This document shows, in pieces, positions 6,158 through 14,579 of a DNA stretch of 23,925 bases; within the stretch, counting starts at the first letter, position 1, and every line of letters starts with the position of its first letter. This stretch comes from an uncultured Asticcacaulis sp. (lineage in GTDB: Bacteria > Pseudomonadota > Alphaproteobacteria > Caulobacterales > Caulobacteraceae): contig CAMLLA010000010.1 in the NCBI GenBank assembly GCA_946480525.1, positions 1 to 23,925 on the forward strand, read 5' to 3'. The position numbers and the translations under genes were made by a program. The notes beneath the pieces were generated by a model that made no database searches, was not told the origin of the DNA, and worked only from the letters and a program-made list of their open reading frames with translations.

Positions 6158-7666
6158 ATGACCGAATCCCTGATCAAACGCGTCGTTGTCGTCGGTGGTG
6201 GGACGGCCGGCTGGCTGAGCGCGACCATGCTGGCGCGTGTCCTCAACAGGTCCGCGGAAATCGTCGTGGTCGAATCCGAGGAAATCGGCATCGTCGGCGT
6301 CGGCGAAGCGACCATTCCGCCGCTGGTCAACCTGTTCACCTTCTTAGGCGTTTCCGAACACGACATGCTGTCGAAGGTGCAGGGCACCTACAAGCTGGGC
6401 ATCGAGTTTCTGAACTGGTCGGCGCCCGGCAGCCGCTATATCCACGCCTTCGGCAATCCCGGCCGCGACCTGGGGATCGTGCCGTTTTACCAGTACTGGC
6501 TGAGGCGGCATCTGGAAGGCAAGGGCGGATCGCTGTGGGATTACAGCTTCAACAGCCTGGCGTCGGATGCGCACCGTTTTGCGCCGATGAAGACCATTCC
6601 CGACACGCCGGTCGAGGGCCTGACCCACGCCTGGCATTTCGACGCCATGCTGCTGGCGAAGTACCTGCGGGGGATATGTGAGGCCCAGGGCGTTGTCCGC
6701 CGCGAAGGCAAGATTACCGGCGTCAATCAGCGTGCATCCGATGGTTTTATCGAGTCTGTGACGCTGGCTGACGGTGGTGTTGTCGAAGGTGATCTGTTTA
6801 TCGATTGCTCCGGCTTCCGGGGCCTGCTGATCGAGGGCGGGTTCAAGGCGGGTTACGACGACTGGACCCACTGGCTGCCGTGCGACCGCGCCATCGCCGT
6901 GCCGTGCGAATCTTCCGGGCCATTACTGCCCTATACGCGGGCGACGGCGCATACCGCCGGCTGGCAATGGCGTATTCCCCTGCAGCACCGCATCGGCAAT
7001 GGCCATGTGTTTTGCAGCGCCTTCATGAACGACGACGAAGCCATGCGCATCCTGATGGGCAATCTCGACGGCAAGCCCCTGGCCGATCCGCGTCCTTTGT
7101 CATTTACGACGGGTCGCTGCAAGGCCAGCTGGGTCAAGAACTGCATCGCCTTTGGTCTGGCCGCCGGCTTTATGGAGCCGCTGGAATCGACCAGCATCCA
7201 CCTGGTCCAGTCGGGCCTGACCCGGTTCGTGAAAATGTTCCCGGACAAGGGGTTCAGCCCGCTTCAGATCGCCGAATATAATCGCCAGACCAGCCATGAA
7301 TATGAGCAGATCCGCGACTTCCTGGTACTGCACTATAATGCCACCGGCCGCGACGACAGCCCGTTCTGGAACCATTGCCGGACCATGGCCCTGCCGGACA
7401 GCCTGACGCACAAGATCGAATACTTCCGTGAGCATGGCCGCCTGATCATCGAAGATACCGACCTGTTCCGGGAATCGAACTGGGTGCAGGTGCTGTTGGG
7501 CCAGGGAATCCTGCCACAATCGGCGGCCCCTCTGGCCTATGCGATCGGAGAAAAGCAGCTTGACGACTATTGCGCCAATCTTCGGACCATATACGCCCGC
7601 GCCTTGAACAGTCTGCCGCCGCACGATGCCTATATCGCCCGGACGAGCCCCGCGTCACAGAACTGA
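6158..7666 (+). CDS. Flavin-dependent tryptophan-halogenase-family protein
   Basis: This 502-aa enzyme belongs to the PrnA/RebH family, which uses FADH2, O2 and halide to make hypohalous acid that halogenates an aromatic substrate. Visible motifs are the FAD-binding GGGTAGW (residues 13-19), the catalytic lysine at K79 (TYKLGIEF, same number as PrnA K79), the WxWxIP signature at 269-274 (WQWRIP) and the glutamate E343 in EPLESTSIHL, equivalent to PrnA E346. An AAGG ribosome binding site precedes the ATG. A free flavin reductase is needed in trans and none is encoded nearby. Halogenases in TonB-receptor loci of Caulobacterales and xanthomonads have mostly unknown native substrates. The 3' end overlaps the convergent esterase gene by 12 nt. 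Confidence 0.92.
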   Translation: MTESLIKRVVVVGGGTAGWLSATMLARVLNRSAEIVVVESEEIGIVGVGEATIPPLVNLFTFLGVSEHDMLSKVQGTYKLGIEFLNWSAPGSRYIHAFGNPGRDLGIVPFYQYWLRRHLEGKGGSLWDYSFNSLASDAHRFAPMKTIPDTPVEGLTHAWHFDAMLLAKYLRGICEAQGVVRREGKITGVNQRASDGFIESVTLADGGVVEGDLFIDCSGFRGLLIEGGFKAGYDDWTHWLPCDRAIAVPCESSGPLLPYTRATAHTAGWQWRIPLQHRIGNGHVFCSAFMNDDEAMRILMGNLDGKPLADPRPLSFTTGRCKASWVKNCIAFGLAAGFMEPLESTSIHLVQSGLTRFVKMFPDKGFSPLQIAEYNRQTSHEYEQIRDFLVLHYNATGRDDSPFWNHCRTMALPDSLTHKIEYFREHGRLIIEDTDLFRESNWVQVLLGQGILPQSAAPLAYAIGEKQLDDYCANLRTIYARALNSLPPHDAYIARTSPASQN

Positions 7667-8515
7667 GGCCAGGAAGGCTTTGGTGTCCGCGAACACTGTT
7701 CCCTTAGCGCGGAAGGGAATGGAAAAGACCGCAGCCATGTCCTGATGGCTTAAGCCGTCATAGAGCTTGAGCGTCGAGGGTGTGCCCTTGTCGCGCAAAG
7801 CCTTGTCGAGGTTGACGGCATTCTTGGTCATGACGACCTTATCTGCGCGGCTGTGTATCAGCAGAAAGTGCGTGCTGAGCTTGCGGGCGTGGGTAATGGG
7901 CTGGGTCTCGGCGGGTTTCGGCCAGTGACCGAAGGCGTTGCGCGACGCATCGACATCGAACGGATAGAAGTCGTAAGGCCCCGCCAGGCCGACCACCGCC
8001 TTGACCGGTAGGTCACCGAGATATTGCGGATCCAGCGGCAGCATGGCCGCGATATAGCTGCCGGCCGAATGGCCCATCAGAGCCAGCCGCGAGCCATCGC
8101 TGCCATAGTCCGTGGCGTGCGCAACAGCGTGTTTGACGGCGGCGGCGCCATCCAGGACGAAATCCGGATAGGGATGGTCGGGCACCAGCCGGTAGTCGGG
8201 CACGACCACGACATAGCCCATCGATGCGAGGGCATGGCCCATCCAGACATAGTCGTCCTTCGATCCGGACGCCCAGTTGCCGCCGTAGAAGAAGACGAGA
8301 ACCGGCGAGGGGGTCTTGGCGTCCTTGGGGGCATAGACATCGTAGCGCTGGCGCGGATCATCGCCGAAGGCGACATCCTTGGCGACGTGGCGAATGCCGC
8401 CTTCTTTAGGCGTGAAGGTATTGAAGAGCTTAAGCGTATTGCAGGCGGCGAGGGCTGTCATCAGGCCACTCAAGCCCAATAGTCCCAATATCCGGCGTTT
8501 GGTCACGGCAGGCAC
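7655..8515 (-). CDS. Lipoprotein alpha/beta-hydrolase (carboxylesterase-like)
   Basis: This 286-aa hydrolase is predicted to be a membrane-anchored esterase or lipase. GTG at 8515 is the best start, because AAGGG sits 6 nt upstream; a TTG at 8521 would touch the ribosome binding site directly. The N-terminus is basic-hydrophobic and ends in lipobox LAAC, so it is likely lipidated. The oxyanion-hole motif is FFYGGNW, the nucleophile elbow is GHSAGS, the probable acid is the Asp in HSRADKVV, and the catalytic His is in GLSHQD. These fit the BD-FAE/hormone-sensitive-lipase-like group. It is the last gene of a three-gene minus-strand operon starting at 10656, with a 9-nt gap to the DUF1365 gene. 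Substrate unknown; the context suggests a lipid or lipid-derived ester. Confidence 0.85.
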   Translation of the reverse strand: MPAVTKRRILGLLGLSGLMTALAACNTLKLFNTFTPKEGGIRHVAKDVAFGDDPRQRYDVYAPKDAKTPSPVLVFFYGGNWASGSKDDYVWMGHALASMGYVVVVPDYRLVPDHPYPDFVLDGAAAVKHAVAHATDYGSDGSRLALMGHSAGSYIAAMLPLDPQYLGDLPVKAVVGLAGPYDFYPFDVDASRNAFGHWPKPAETQPITHARKLSTHFLLIHSRADKVVMTKNAVNLDKALRDKGTPSTLKLYDGLSHQDMAAVFSIPFRAKGTVFADTKAFLASVL

Positions 8516-8524
8516 GGTCAACCC

Positions 8525-9295
8525 TTAAAAACTGACGCTTGACTTTTTGGTCGGTGGTTTGGGACGCAACCTGATCCCCTTGAGGAAGATTTGCAATGCT
8601 TCCCAGTGAATGCCGGCGACAACCTTCAGTGTCATCAGCGGCATGGCCCAGAACAGCTTCCACAATGCCCCGTCGCTGATCGGTGTGCGTTTCGCCGTGA
8701 AGCCGGCGAACAGCATGTCGCGGACACCTTCGGCTGCGTGATGACGCAGGCGGATCTTGAGCGCGAAGGTCTCATGGGGCGCCGTCAGGTCGAAATCATA
8801 GGCCATGTCGCGCGTGTCCATGAAGGGCGAGACGTGCAGGCGCTTGTCGCTGTGCTGGCGGATATGACGCGTGTCGGTTTTGACGGGCAGGACATAGGAA
8901 TGGCGGTCGCCGAAGGTGTTGTTGACCTCATAGACCACGGCTTTGAGCCGGCCTTCCGGCGCTTGCAGGAAATAGAGGCTGATCGGATTGAAGACAAAGC
9001 CCAGCACGCGCGGCATGGCCAGAAGCCATATCCGATCGCCGTCGGCATGGAGGCCCTTCTCGCGCAGCATGACGGCCATGCGATCGCGCAGGGAACCGGC
9101 CGTGTCACCCTGGTTTGGGCCATGGTCGCGATCATAAAAGCTGAACAGATTGAAGCGGTTGTGGCTGAGGTATCGCGTCTGCGGCACACAATCGAGATCG
9201 ATCAGCACCTGGAAGATATGGTAGCTCAGCCGGTGCGGCCGGGGCGCGAACCGCTGATGGATAACCTCACCGATGTAGAGGCCTGGCTCCATCAC
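8525..9295 (-). CDS. DUF1365 family protein
   Basis: This 256-aa protein (COG3496) begins EPGLYIGEVIHQRFAPRPHRLSYHIFQVLIDLD and contains LGFVFNPISLYFL and VYEVNNTFGDRHSY, all conserved in DUF1365. GTG at 9295 (AGAGG 7 nt upstream) gives a GTGA overlap with the preceding oxidoreductase; an ATG at 9292 would give a TGATG junction and cannot be excluded. DUF1365 genes are regularly found next to COG2907 oxidoreductases and cyclopropane-fatty-acid-synthase-like methyltransferases, often under ECF sigma control, which suggests a role in membrane fatty-acid modification. No methyltransferase is present here. The biochemical activity is not established to my knowledge. Confidence 0.9.
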   Translation of the reverse strand: MMEPGLYIGEVIHQRFAPRPHRLSYHIFQVLIDLDCVPQTRYLSHNRFNLFSFYDRDHGPNQGDTAGSLRDRMAVMLREKGLHADGDRIWLLAMPRVLGFVFNPISLYFLQAPEGRLKAVVYEVNNTFGDRHSYVLPVKTDTRHIRQHSDKRLHVSPFMDTRDMAYDFDLTAPHETFALKIRLRHHAAEGVRDMLFAGFTAKRTPISDGALWKLFWAMPLMTLKVVAGIHWEALQIFLKGIRLRPKPPTKKSSVSF

Positions 9296-10656
9296 TCGGC
9301 TGCCTCTAAAGCTATATTATCCGTCCACGGATTATATTGAATGCGGCTCTTCGACCAGTCGAAGTCCCACGGCCGGCGCTGGCCGGTAATGGCCTCCGCC
9401 ACCGCCAGGCCGGATTGCAGGCCGTCTTCGTGGAAGCCCGAGCCGAAATAGGCCCCGCAGAACCACGTCCGCCGCTGGCCTTGCAGCTCGCCGAGCCTGG
9501 ATTGCGCATCGATCGCGCGGGCATCGAACAGCGGGTGTTCGAAAGTCGTGCGCTTGATCACCTTCGTCTGATCGATGTCGCGGGTCGGATTGAGCGTCAC
9601 AAAGTAGTTCTGCTCTGTCTTCAGGACCTGAAGCAGGTTCATCCAGTAGGTGACGCACAGCTGCTGTTCCGATGGGGAGGTGCGCGTGCCAAGATAGTTC
9701 CAACTCGACCACGCCGCGCGGCGCTTGGGCATCAGGGCGTCGTCGGTATGCAGCACGACTTCATTAGGCGTGTAGCTGAAGGCGCCAAGCGTCGCACGCT
9801 CAGCCGGGGTGGCAGCGTCACCGAGAATCTTCAACGTCACGTCGGCATGGGTGGCGAAGACGACCTGGTCGAACTGATGGCGCTCGCCGGTCTGATCGGT
9901 CAGGGTAACGCGGTTCGCGCTGCGCTCGACCTTTGTGATGGCGTAACGTGTGCGGATGCGGTGGGCGAAAGGCCGGGTCAGTTCCTTCAGATAGGCCTGC
10001 GCGCCACCGATGACGCTGCGCCACAGGATACGGTCGGTGATCTTCAGCAGGCCGTGGTTTTCGAAGAAGGCGATAAAGGCGCGGAATGGATAGTCCATGA
10101 TCTGCTGCGCAGAGGTCGACCAGATGGCAGCGGCCTGCGGCAACAGGTGGTCGTCGATAAAGGCGCGGCCGTAGTTTCGGTCCTTGAGGTAGTCACCCAG
10201 GCTGTAGCCGGGCCGGGCGCGTGCGGCTTCGTCCTTTGGCGCCTCGCGGTAGAAGCGCACGATATCGAGCAGCAATGAGAGAAAGCGCGGCCGGAACAGA
10301 TTCCGGCGCTGGGCGAACAACCCCTTCATGCCGAGGCTGCAGTATTCCAGCCGGCCATCGTCTATGCTGACCCCGAACGACATGTCGCTGAGCTGATGGG
10401 CGACACCCAGGTGGCGGAAGAGGGCGACAAGGTTCGGATAACAAGGCTCATTGAAAACAATAAAGCCCATATCGACCCAGACCGGGTTTTCAGACGTGCC
10501 GGCATTGACCGTATGGCTGTGGCCGCCGGCCTGGCTTTCGCTTTCGAATACGGTGACGTCGCAGTACGGGTTCAGCATCCATGCGGCGGACAGTCCGGCG
10601 ATGCCCGAACCGACCACGGCAATGCTTGGTCTCGTCAGGTTCGACATATCGTACAT
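9292..10656 (-). CDS. FAD-dependent oxidoreductase, amine-oxidase-like (COG2907)
   Basis: This 454-aa flavoprotein has an N-terminal Rossmann fold, VVGSGIAGLSAAWML, followed by GGHSHT, and the MGFIVFNEPCYPNL segment typical of COG2907 predicted NAD/FAD-binding proteins. The C-terminal part has a flavin-contacting FCGAYFGSGFHEDGLQSG. A GGAG ribosome binding site 8 nt upstream supports the ATG at 10656. In Rhodobacter sphaeroides, related genes of the sigmaE/ChrR regulon are linked to modified (furan) fatty-acid formation; that role is transferred by context, not shown here. It is first in an operon with DUF1365 and the lipoprotein esterase, behind an ECF-type promoter facing away from the sigma factor gene. 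Confidence 0.9.
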   Translation of the reverse strand: MYDMSNLTRPSIAVVGSGIAGLSAAWMLNPYCDVTVFESESQAGGHSHTVNAGTSENPVWVDMGFIVFNEPCYPNLVALFRHLGVAHQLSDMSFGVSIDDGRLEYCSLGMKGLFAQRRNLFRPRFLSLLLDIVRFYREAPKDEAARARPGYSLGDYLKDRNYGRAFIDDHLLPQAAAIWSTSAQQIMDYPFRAFIAFFENHGLLKITDRILWRSVIGGAQAYLKELTRPFAHRIRTRYAITKVERSANRVTLTDQTGERHQFDQVVFATHADVTLKILGDAATPAERATLGAFSYTPNEVVLHTDDALMPKRRAAWSSWNYLGTRTSPSEQQLCVTYWMNLLQVLKTEQNYFVTLNPTRDIDQTKVIKRTTFEHPLFDARAIDAQSRLGELQGQRRTWFCGAYFGSGFHEDGLQSGLAVAEAITGQRRPWDFDWSKSRIQYNPWTDNIALEAAE

Positions 10657-10685
10657 GCGCTATTCTCCGCCGATGTTTGACGAAT

Positions 10686-10713
10686 TGTACGCGCCGTTTA
10701 CAGGCCTGGATCA
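10686..10713 (-). promoter_or_regulatory. ECF-type promoter for the oxidoreductase-DUF1365-esterase operon
   Basis: On the minus strand TGATCC (10713-10708) is followed after exactly 16 nt by CGTACA (10691-10686). This matches the -35/-10 pattern described for RpoE/ChrR-type ECF sigma factors. The -10 lies 29 bp from the start codon at 10656. The same arrangement occurs on the opposite strand 12 bp away. Confidence 0.75.
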
Positions 10714-10725
10714 CAGCCCGGCCGG

Positions 10726-10753
10726 TGATCCATTTGTCCCAAGGCGGCGTATC
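10726..10753 (+). promoter_or_regulatory. ECF-type autoregulatory promoter of the sigma-chrR operon
   Basis: TGATCC at 10726-10731 is followed after exactly 16 nt by CGTATC at 10748-10753. The elements share sequence and spacing with the divergent minus-strand promoter, as expected if the sigma factor transcribes its own operon. Confidence 0.75.
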
Positions 10754-10840
10754 AGGCTCAAATTCACCTCAGGCGGGCCGCATGCCCGGCATTCGAAAAT
10801 GTCCTTTGACCGCGCACTTACATTGGGGTTTGTTGCCCGC

Positions 10841-11434
10841 ATGACCGAAACGGACAGCGCGCTATCGAAACGCACCCCACCGGAAATGACGCCGGAGGTG
10901 CTGCTGGCGCGCATCGCTGCGAGCGACCGCGACGCCTATGCCGCCCTGTTCCTGCGCTTCGCCCCCAAGATCAAGGCCTTCGTCATGGGCCAGGGTCTGA
11001 CGGCGCAGGAGGCCGAGGATCTGGCGCAGGAGGCGATGCTGAGCGTCTGGCGCAAGGCCCACATGTTCGATGCCTCAAAGGCCAGTGCGGTCACCTGGAT
11101 CTATTCGATCGCCCGCAACCTGCGTATCGACCTGGCGCGCAAGGCCAAGCGTGTCCGCGAACTGCCGCAGGACCTGTGGCAGGGCGACGGCGACAAGGGC
11201 GCCGACGGCGAGATGATCCTCGCTGAAGACGCGGCGTCGGTCGCAGGTCTCCTTGAAACCCTGCCCAAGGAACAGAAGACCATTCTGCGCCTGTCCTTTT
11301 ACGAAGACCTGTCGCATGGCGATATCGCCAAGGCGCTGGCTATCCCGCTGGGGACAGTCAAGTCGCGCATGCGCCTGGCCATGAGCCGCCTCAAGGCCGG
11401 CATGACGAGATCAGTACCCGAGGAGCGTTCATGA
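10841..11434 (+). CDS. ECF RNA polymerase sigma factor (RpoE/ChrR-partnered, ECF11-like)
   Basis: This 197-aa sigma factor directs RNA polymerase to stress promoters. Region 2 is clear (YAALFLRFAPKIKAF, then AEDLAQEAMLSVWRKA and WIYSIARNLRIDLARKAKR). Region 4 is LPKEQKTILRLSFYEDLSHGDIAKALAIPLGTVKSRMRLAMSRLK. I chose ATG at 10841 (MTETDSALSK), which has a weak GGGG 12 nt upstream; an in-frame ATG at 10799 would add 14 residues and cannot be ruled out. The stop overlaps the anti-sigma start by 4 nt (ATGA), the usual coupling for this pair. In Rhodobacter and Caulobacter the orthologous systems respond to singlet oxygen, organic hydroperoxides or similar stress; the signal here is inferred. Confidence 0.93.
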   Translation: MTETDSALSKRTPPEMTPEVLLARIAASDRDAYAALFLRFAPKIKAFVMGQGLTAQEAEDLAQEAMLSVWRKAHMFDASKASAVTWIYSIARNLRIDLARKAKRVRELPQDLWQGDGDKGADGEMILAEDAASVAGLLETLPKEQKTILRLSFYEDLSHGDIAKALAIPLGTVKSRMRLAMSRLKAGMTRSVPEERS

Positions 11435-12084
11435 ATTCCGTCCGTCATCACGTCACCGAAGACCTGTTGTGGGACTATCACCGTGGCGCCCTGCCGTCCG
11501 GTCTGCGCTTGACTGTGGCCACGCATCTTGAGCTGTGTTTGCATTGCCGTGCCGAGACCGCTGTGTTCGATGCCATCGGTGGTGCGCTACTGGATGATAT
11601 CGAGGGCGTAGAGCTGGCCGCCAGCGCGCTCGATCTCGCGCTGGCGCGAATCGAACGTCCGGAGGAGCCACCAGTGCGCAAGACCAAGTCACGCCCCGCA
11701 TTCCTGGCCGGCTTCGATCTTCCTGACACGCTCAATGAAGCCCGCATCAAGGACCGCTATTGGGCAGCGCCGGGTGTGTGGATGGCGTCCATATATGTCG
11801 ACGACGCAGCCAAGGGTTCCAAAACCTTCCTGATGCACGTCAAGGCGGGCATGACCATGCCGGAACACACCCACCGCGGGCCCGAAGTTACCCTGGTGCT
11901 GAAAGGTCGGTTCAGCGACGTTTACGGCGAATATAGCCAGGGGGATATCGCGGTGTGCGCGGATGAGCATAGTCATTCGCCCTCCATCCTCGACGAAGAC
12001 TGCCTGTGCCTGGTGTGGCAGCAGGCGGCGATTGTTCCCAAAACCTGGCTGGGGAAGCTGTTGCAGCCCTTCGCCCGTATCTGA
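11431..12084 (+). CDS. chrR: ChrR-type zinc anti-sigma factor with cupin domain
   Basis: This 217-aa anti-sigma factor holds the ECF sigma inactive until an oxidant releases it. The N-terminal zinc anti-sigma domain shows H7, H32, C36 and C39 (THLELCLHC), the same pattern as Rhodobacter ChrR H6/H31/C35/C38 shifted by one. The C-terminal cupin domain keeps the second metal site: H146 and H148 (EHTHRGPE), E152 and H182 (EHSHSP), each exactly five residues later than the ChrR ligands H141, H143, E147 and H177. Both metal sites therefore look intact. It overlaps the sigma gene by 4 nt, and the DUF2177 gene follows 9 nt after its stop. Confidence 0.93.
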   Translation: MNSVRHHVTEDLLWDYHRGALPSGLRLTVATHLELCLHCRAETAVFDAIGGALLDDIEGVELAASALDLALARIERPEEPPVRKTKSRPAFLAGFDLPDTLNEARIKDRYWAAPGVWMASIYVDDAAKGSKTFLMHVKAGMTMPEHTHRGPEVTLVLKGRFSDVYGEYSQGDIAVCADEHSHSPSILDEDCLCLVWQQAAIVPKTWLGKLLQPFARI

Positions 12085-12093
12085 GGCTTACCC

Positions 12094-12507
12094 GTGAAGC
12101 TCGCGATCATCTACGCCATTGCGCTCATCGTCATGCTGGCTTTGGACTTTGCCTGGCTGTCAGCGACCGGCAATACGCTGTACCGGCCGAATATGCAGAG
12201 CCTGATCCGTGAAAAGGTCAACCTGCTGCCGGCGGTTGGCTTCTACGCCCTGTTTGCCTTTGCAGTGGCATATCTTATCGTCCTGCCGGCAGTTTCGAGC
12301 GGGACGATCAATGTGGTCGACCTGTCGTTGCGAGCAGGCGTGCTGGGCCTGGCCTGCTACGCGACCTACAGCCTGACCGGCCTGTCGATCATCCGCGACT
12401 GGCCGCTCAATGTCAGCCTGATCGACATGGCGTGGGGAACGTTTGCCGCGGTCGTCACTGCCAATACTACGGTATTTGGTCTCAAACTGCTGGGTCAGGT
12501 CGCTTAA
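12094..12507 (+). CDS. DUF2177 integral membrane protein
   Basis: This 137-aa protein starts with GTG 9 nt after chrR, with GAGG upstream, and is the third gene of the sigma-anti-sigma operon. Four hydrophobic segments are evident: residues about 3-23, 45-66, 77-99 and 110-132. The [16 protein letters not shown] motif is typical of DUF2177. Members are common beside ECF/ChrR pairs, but their function is not established; a role in membrane protection is inference. The last 26 nt overlap the convergent HMG-CoA lyase gene. Confidence 0.88.
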   Translation: MKLAIIYAIALIVMLALDFAWLSATGNTLYRPNMQSLIREKVNLLPAVGFYALFAFAVAYLIVLPAVSSGTINVVDLSLRAGVLGLACYATYSLTGLSIIRDWPLNVSLIDMAWGTFAAVVTANTTVFGLKLLGQVA

Positions 12508-13390
12508 GCGCGGTCGCGACTTTCGAGCGCGGGGCGCGGCCCAGCGCATTCGAAATCATCCACGCCGCATCGACGACCTTGGCGATATCGACGCCGGTTT
12601 CGATGCCCAATCCATTGAGCATATAGAGCACATCTTCGGTGGCGACATTACCGGACGCGCCGGGCGCATAGGGACAGCCGCCGAGGCCGCCGACTGAAGC
12701 GTCAAATATGCTGACGCCGAAATCGAGCGCGGTCAGGATGTTTGCGAGCGCCTGACCATAGGTATCGTGGCAGTGCAGGGCCAGCCGCTCCGAAGGGACC
12801 AGCGTCATGACCTGATCGAGCAGACGTGAGATATCGGCGGGTGTGGCGACGCCGATCGTGTCACCCAGGCTGATTTCATAGCAGCCCATCTGAAGCATTT
12901 TCTGCGCGACGTTTGTGACGGCCTTGGGTGAAATCCTGCCTTCGTAAGGACAGCCGACGACACACGACACATAGCCGCGCACCTTGACGCCGTCGCTCAT
13001 GGCGCGGTCCATGACGAAGCGGAAGCGTTCCAGGCTCTCGTCGATCGAGCAGTTGATGTTGCGCTGGCTGAAGGTTTCCGATGCGGCGCCGAAGATGGCG
13101 ACGGTCGTGGCGCCGGTATCGCGCGCGGCTTCATAGCCTTGCAGATTGGGCGTCAGGACAGGATAGTCGATCGTGTCGGCGCGCTGGATGCCGGCCAGGA
13201 CGTCGGCGGCGTCGGCCATCTGCGGCACCCACTTCTTCGATACGAAACTGGTGGCTTCGATATGGCGCAGGCCGGTGTGCGACAGGGCATCGATCAGCGC
13301 GATCTTGTCGGGGGTAGGGACAATCTGCGCCTCGGCTTGCAGGCCATCGCGCGGGCCAACTTCGTAGAGGGTGACGTGTGACGGTCTCAT
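12482..13390 (-). CDS. liuE: Hydroxymethylglutaryl-CoA lyase
   Basis: This 302-aa enzyme cleaves HMG-CoA to acetoacetate and acetyl-CoA, the last step of leucine and isovalerate breakdown. Metal-binding residues are visible: Asp in EVGPRDGLQ and the His pair in LHCHDTYGQ. The active-site signature [15 protein letters not shown] carries the catalytic Cys. Length is normal for the family. The ATG overlaps the stop of the acyl-CoA dehydrogenase gene by 4 nt, so the two are translationally coupled. It is the last gene of the operon, and its 3' end overlaps the convergent DUF2177 gene, leaving no room for a separate terminator. Confidence 0.95.
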   Translation of the reverse strand: MRPSHVTLYEVGPRDGLQAEAQIVPTPDKIALIDALSHTGLRHIEATSFVSKKWVPQMADAADVLAGIQRADTIDYPVLTPNLQGYEAARDTGATTVAIFGAASETFSQRNINCSIDESLERFRFVMDRAMSDGVKVRGYVSCVVGCPYEGRISPKAVTNVAQKMLQMGCYEISLGDTIGVATPADISRLLDQVMTLVPSERLALHCHDTYGQALANILTALDFGVSIFDASVGGLGGCPYAPGASGNVATEDVLYMLNGLGIETGVDIAKVVDAAWMISNALGRAPRSKVATALKRPDPAV

Positions 13391-14553
13391 TTCGTCTCTT
13401 CAAACAGTTCGCGGCCGATCAGCATGCGGCGGATTTCCGATGTCCCCGCGCCGATCTCGTAGAGCTTGGCATCGCGCCACAGCCGTCCGGCAGGATATTC
13501 ATTGGTATAGCCGTTTCCGCCAAGCGCCTGAATCGTCTCACCTGCCATCCAGGTCGCTTTTTCGGCCGCATACAGAATACACCCCGCCGCGTCCTTACGC
13601 GTCGTTTCGCCCCGGTCGCAGGCCTGTGCCACCGCATAAACATAGGCGCGGCACGCCGCCCAGGTGGAATACATGTCGGCGACCTTTCCCTGCATCAGCT
13701 GGAAAGTGCCGATAGCCGAACCGAACTGTTCGCGCGTATGGACATAGGGGATCACCACGTCGAGACAGGCACGCATGATGCCGAGCGGCCCGCCCGACAG
13801 CACGACGCGCTCATAGTCGAGACCCGACATCAGCACGCCTGCGCCACGGCCTTCGGTGCCCAGGACGTTTTCTGCAGGCACTTCGCAGTCGGCAAAGACC
13901 AATTCGCCCGTGTGCGATCCGCGCATGCCCAGCTTGTCGAGCTTCTGCGCCACTGAGAAGCCCTTGAAACCCTTTTCGACCAGGAAGGCTGTAATGCCTT
14001 TTGATCCGGCAGACGCGTCGGTCTTGGCGTAGACGACCAGCACGTCGGCGTCCGGACCGTTGGTGATCCACATCTTTGAGCCGTTCAGCACATAGCGGTC
14101 GCCGCGTTTGTCGGCGCGCAGCTTCATCGACACCACGTCCGACCCGGCGCCGGTTTCCGACATGGCAAGCGCCCCGATGTGGTCGCCGGAAATCAGCTTG
14201 GGCAGGTATTTTGCGCGCTGTTCGGCCGTGCCGTTGCGGGTGATCTGGTTGACGCAGAGATTGGAGTGGGCGCCGTAGCTCAGGCCGATCGAGGCCGAGG
14301 CGCGGGAGATTTCCTCCATGGCGATGGTGTGCGCCAGATAGCCCATGGCCGCGCCGCCGTATTCCTCAGGCGCGGTCAGACCCAAGACGCCGAGGTCGCC
14401 CAGGCCTTTCCACAGGTGCATCGGGAACTGATCGCTGCGGTCGGTTTCCTCGGCCAGGGGCGCGATTTCACCGGCGGCATACTGGGCAACGGCTTCGCGC
14501 AGGGCGTCGATATCTTCGCCGTGACCGAAGGAGAGGTGAGGGAAGTCGATCAT
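13387..14553 (-). CDS. liuA: Isovaleryl-CoA dehydrogenase
   Basis: This 388-aa acyl-CoA dehydrogenase oxidises isovaleryl-CoA to 3-methylcrotonyl-CoA and passes electrons to ETF. Family blocks are present: [35 protein letters not shown], the FAD-binding [11 protein letters not shown] and [12 protein letters not shown]. The catalytic Glu lies in [13 protein letters not shown], the position used by isovaleryl-CoA dehydrogenases. The C-terminal [34 protein letters not shown] is intact. AAGGA upstream supports the ATG at 14553. It sits between the MCC-alpha gene (171-nt gap holding a palindromic repeat) and the HMG-CoA lyase gene, which supports isovaleryl-CoA over other substrates. Confidence 0.95.
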   Translation of the reverse strand: MIDFPHLSFGHGEDIDALREAVAQYAAGEIAPLAEETDRSDQFPMHLWKGLGDLGVLGLTAPEEYGGAAMGYLAHTIAMEEISRASASIGLSYGAHSNLCVNQITRNGTAEQRAKYLPKLISGDHIGALAMSETGAGSDVVSMKLRADKRGDRYVLNGSKMWITNGPDADVLVVYAKTDASAGSKGITAFLVEKGFKGFSVAQKLDKLGMRGSHTGELVFADCEVPAENVLGTEGRGAGVLMSGLDYERVVLSGGPLGIMRACLDVVIPYVHTREQFGSAIGTFQLMQGKVADMYSTWAACRAYVYAVAQACDRGETTRKDAAGCILYAAEKATWMAGETIQALGGNGYTNEYPAGRLWRDAKLYEIGAGTSEIRRMLIGRELFEETK

Positions 14554-14579
14554 GGCAGAGTTCCTTGGCTGGCGACGGT

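Noticed and set aside
10451..10840. N-terminal extension of the sigma factor giving 327 aa
   Set aside because: It would run through the divergent ECF promoters and into the oppositely oriented oxidoreductase gene; ECF factors are about 190-200 aa.
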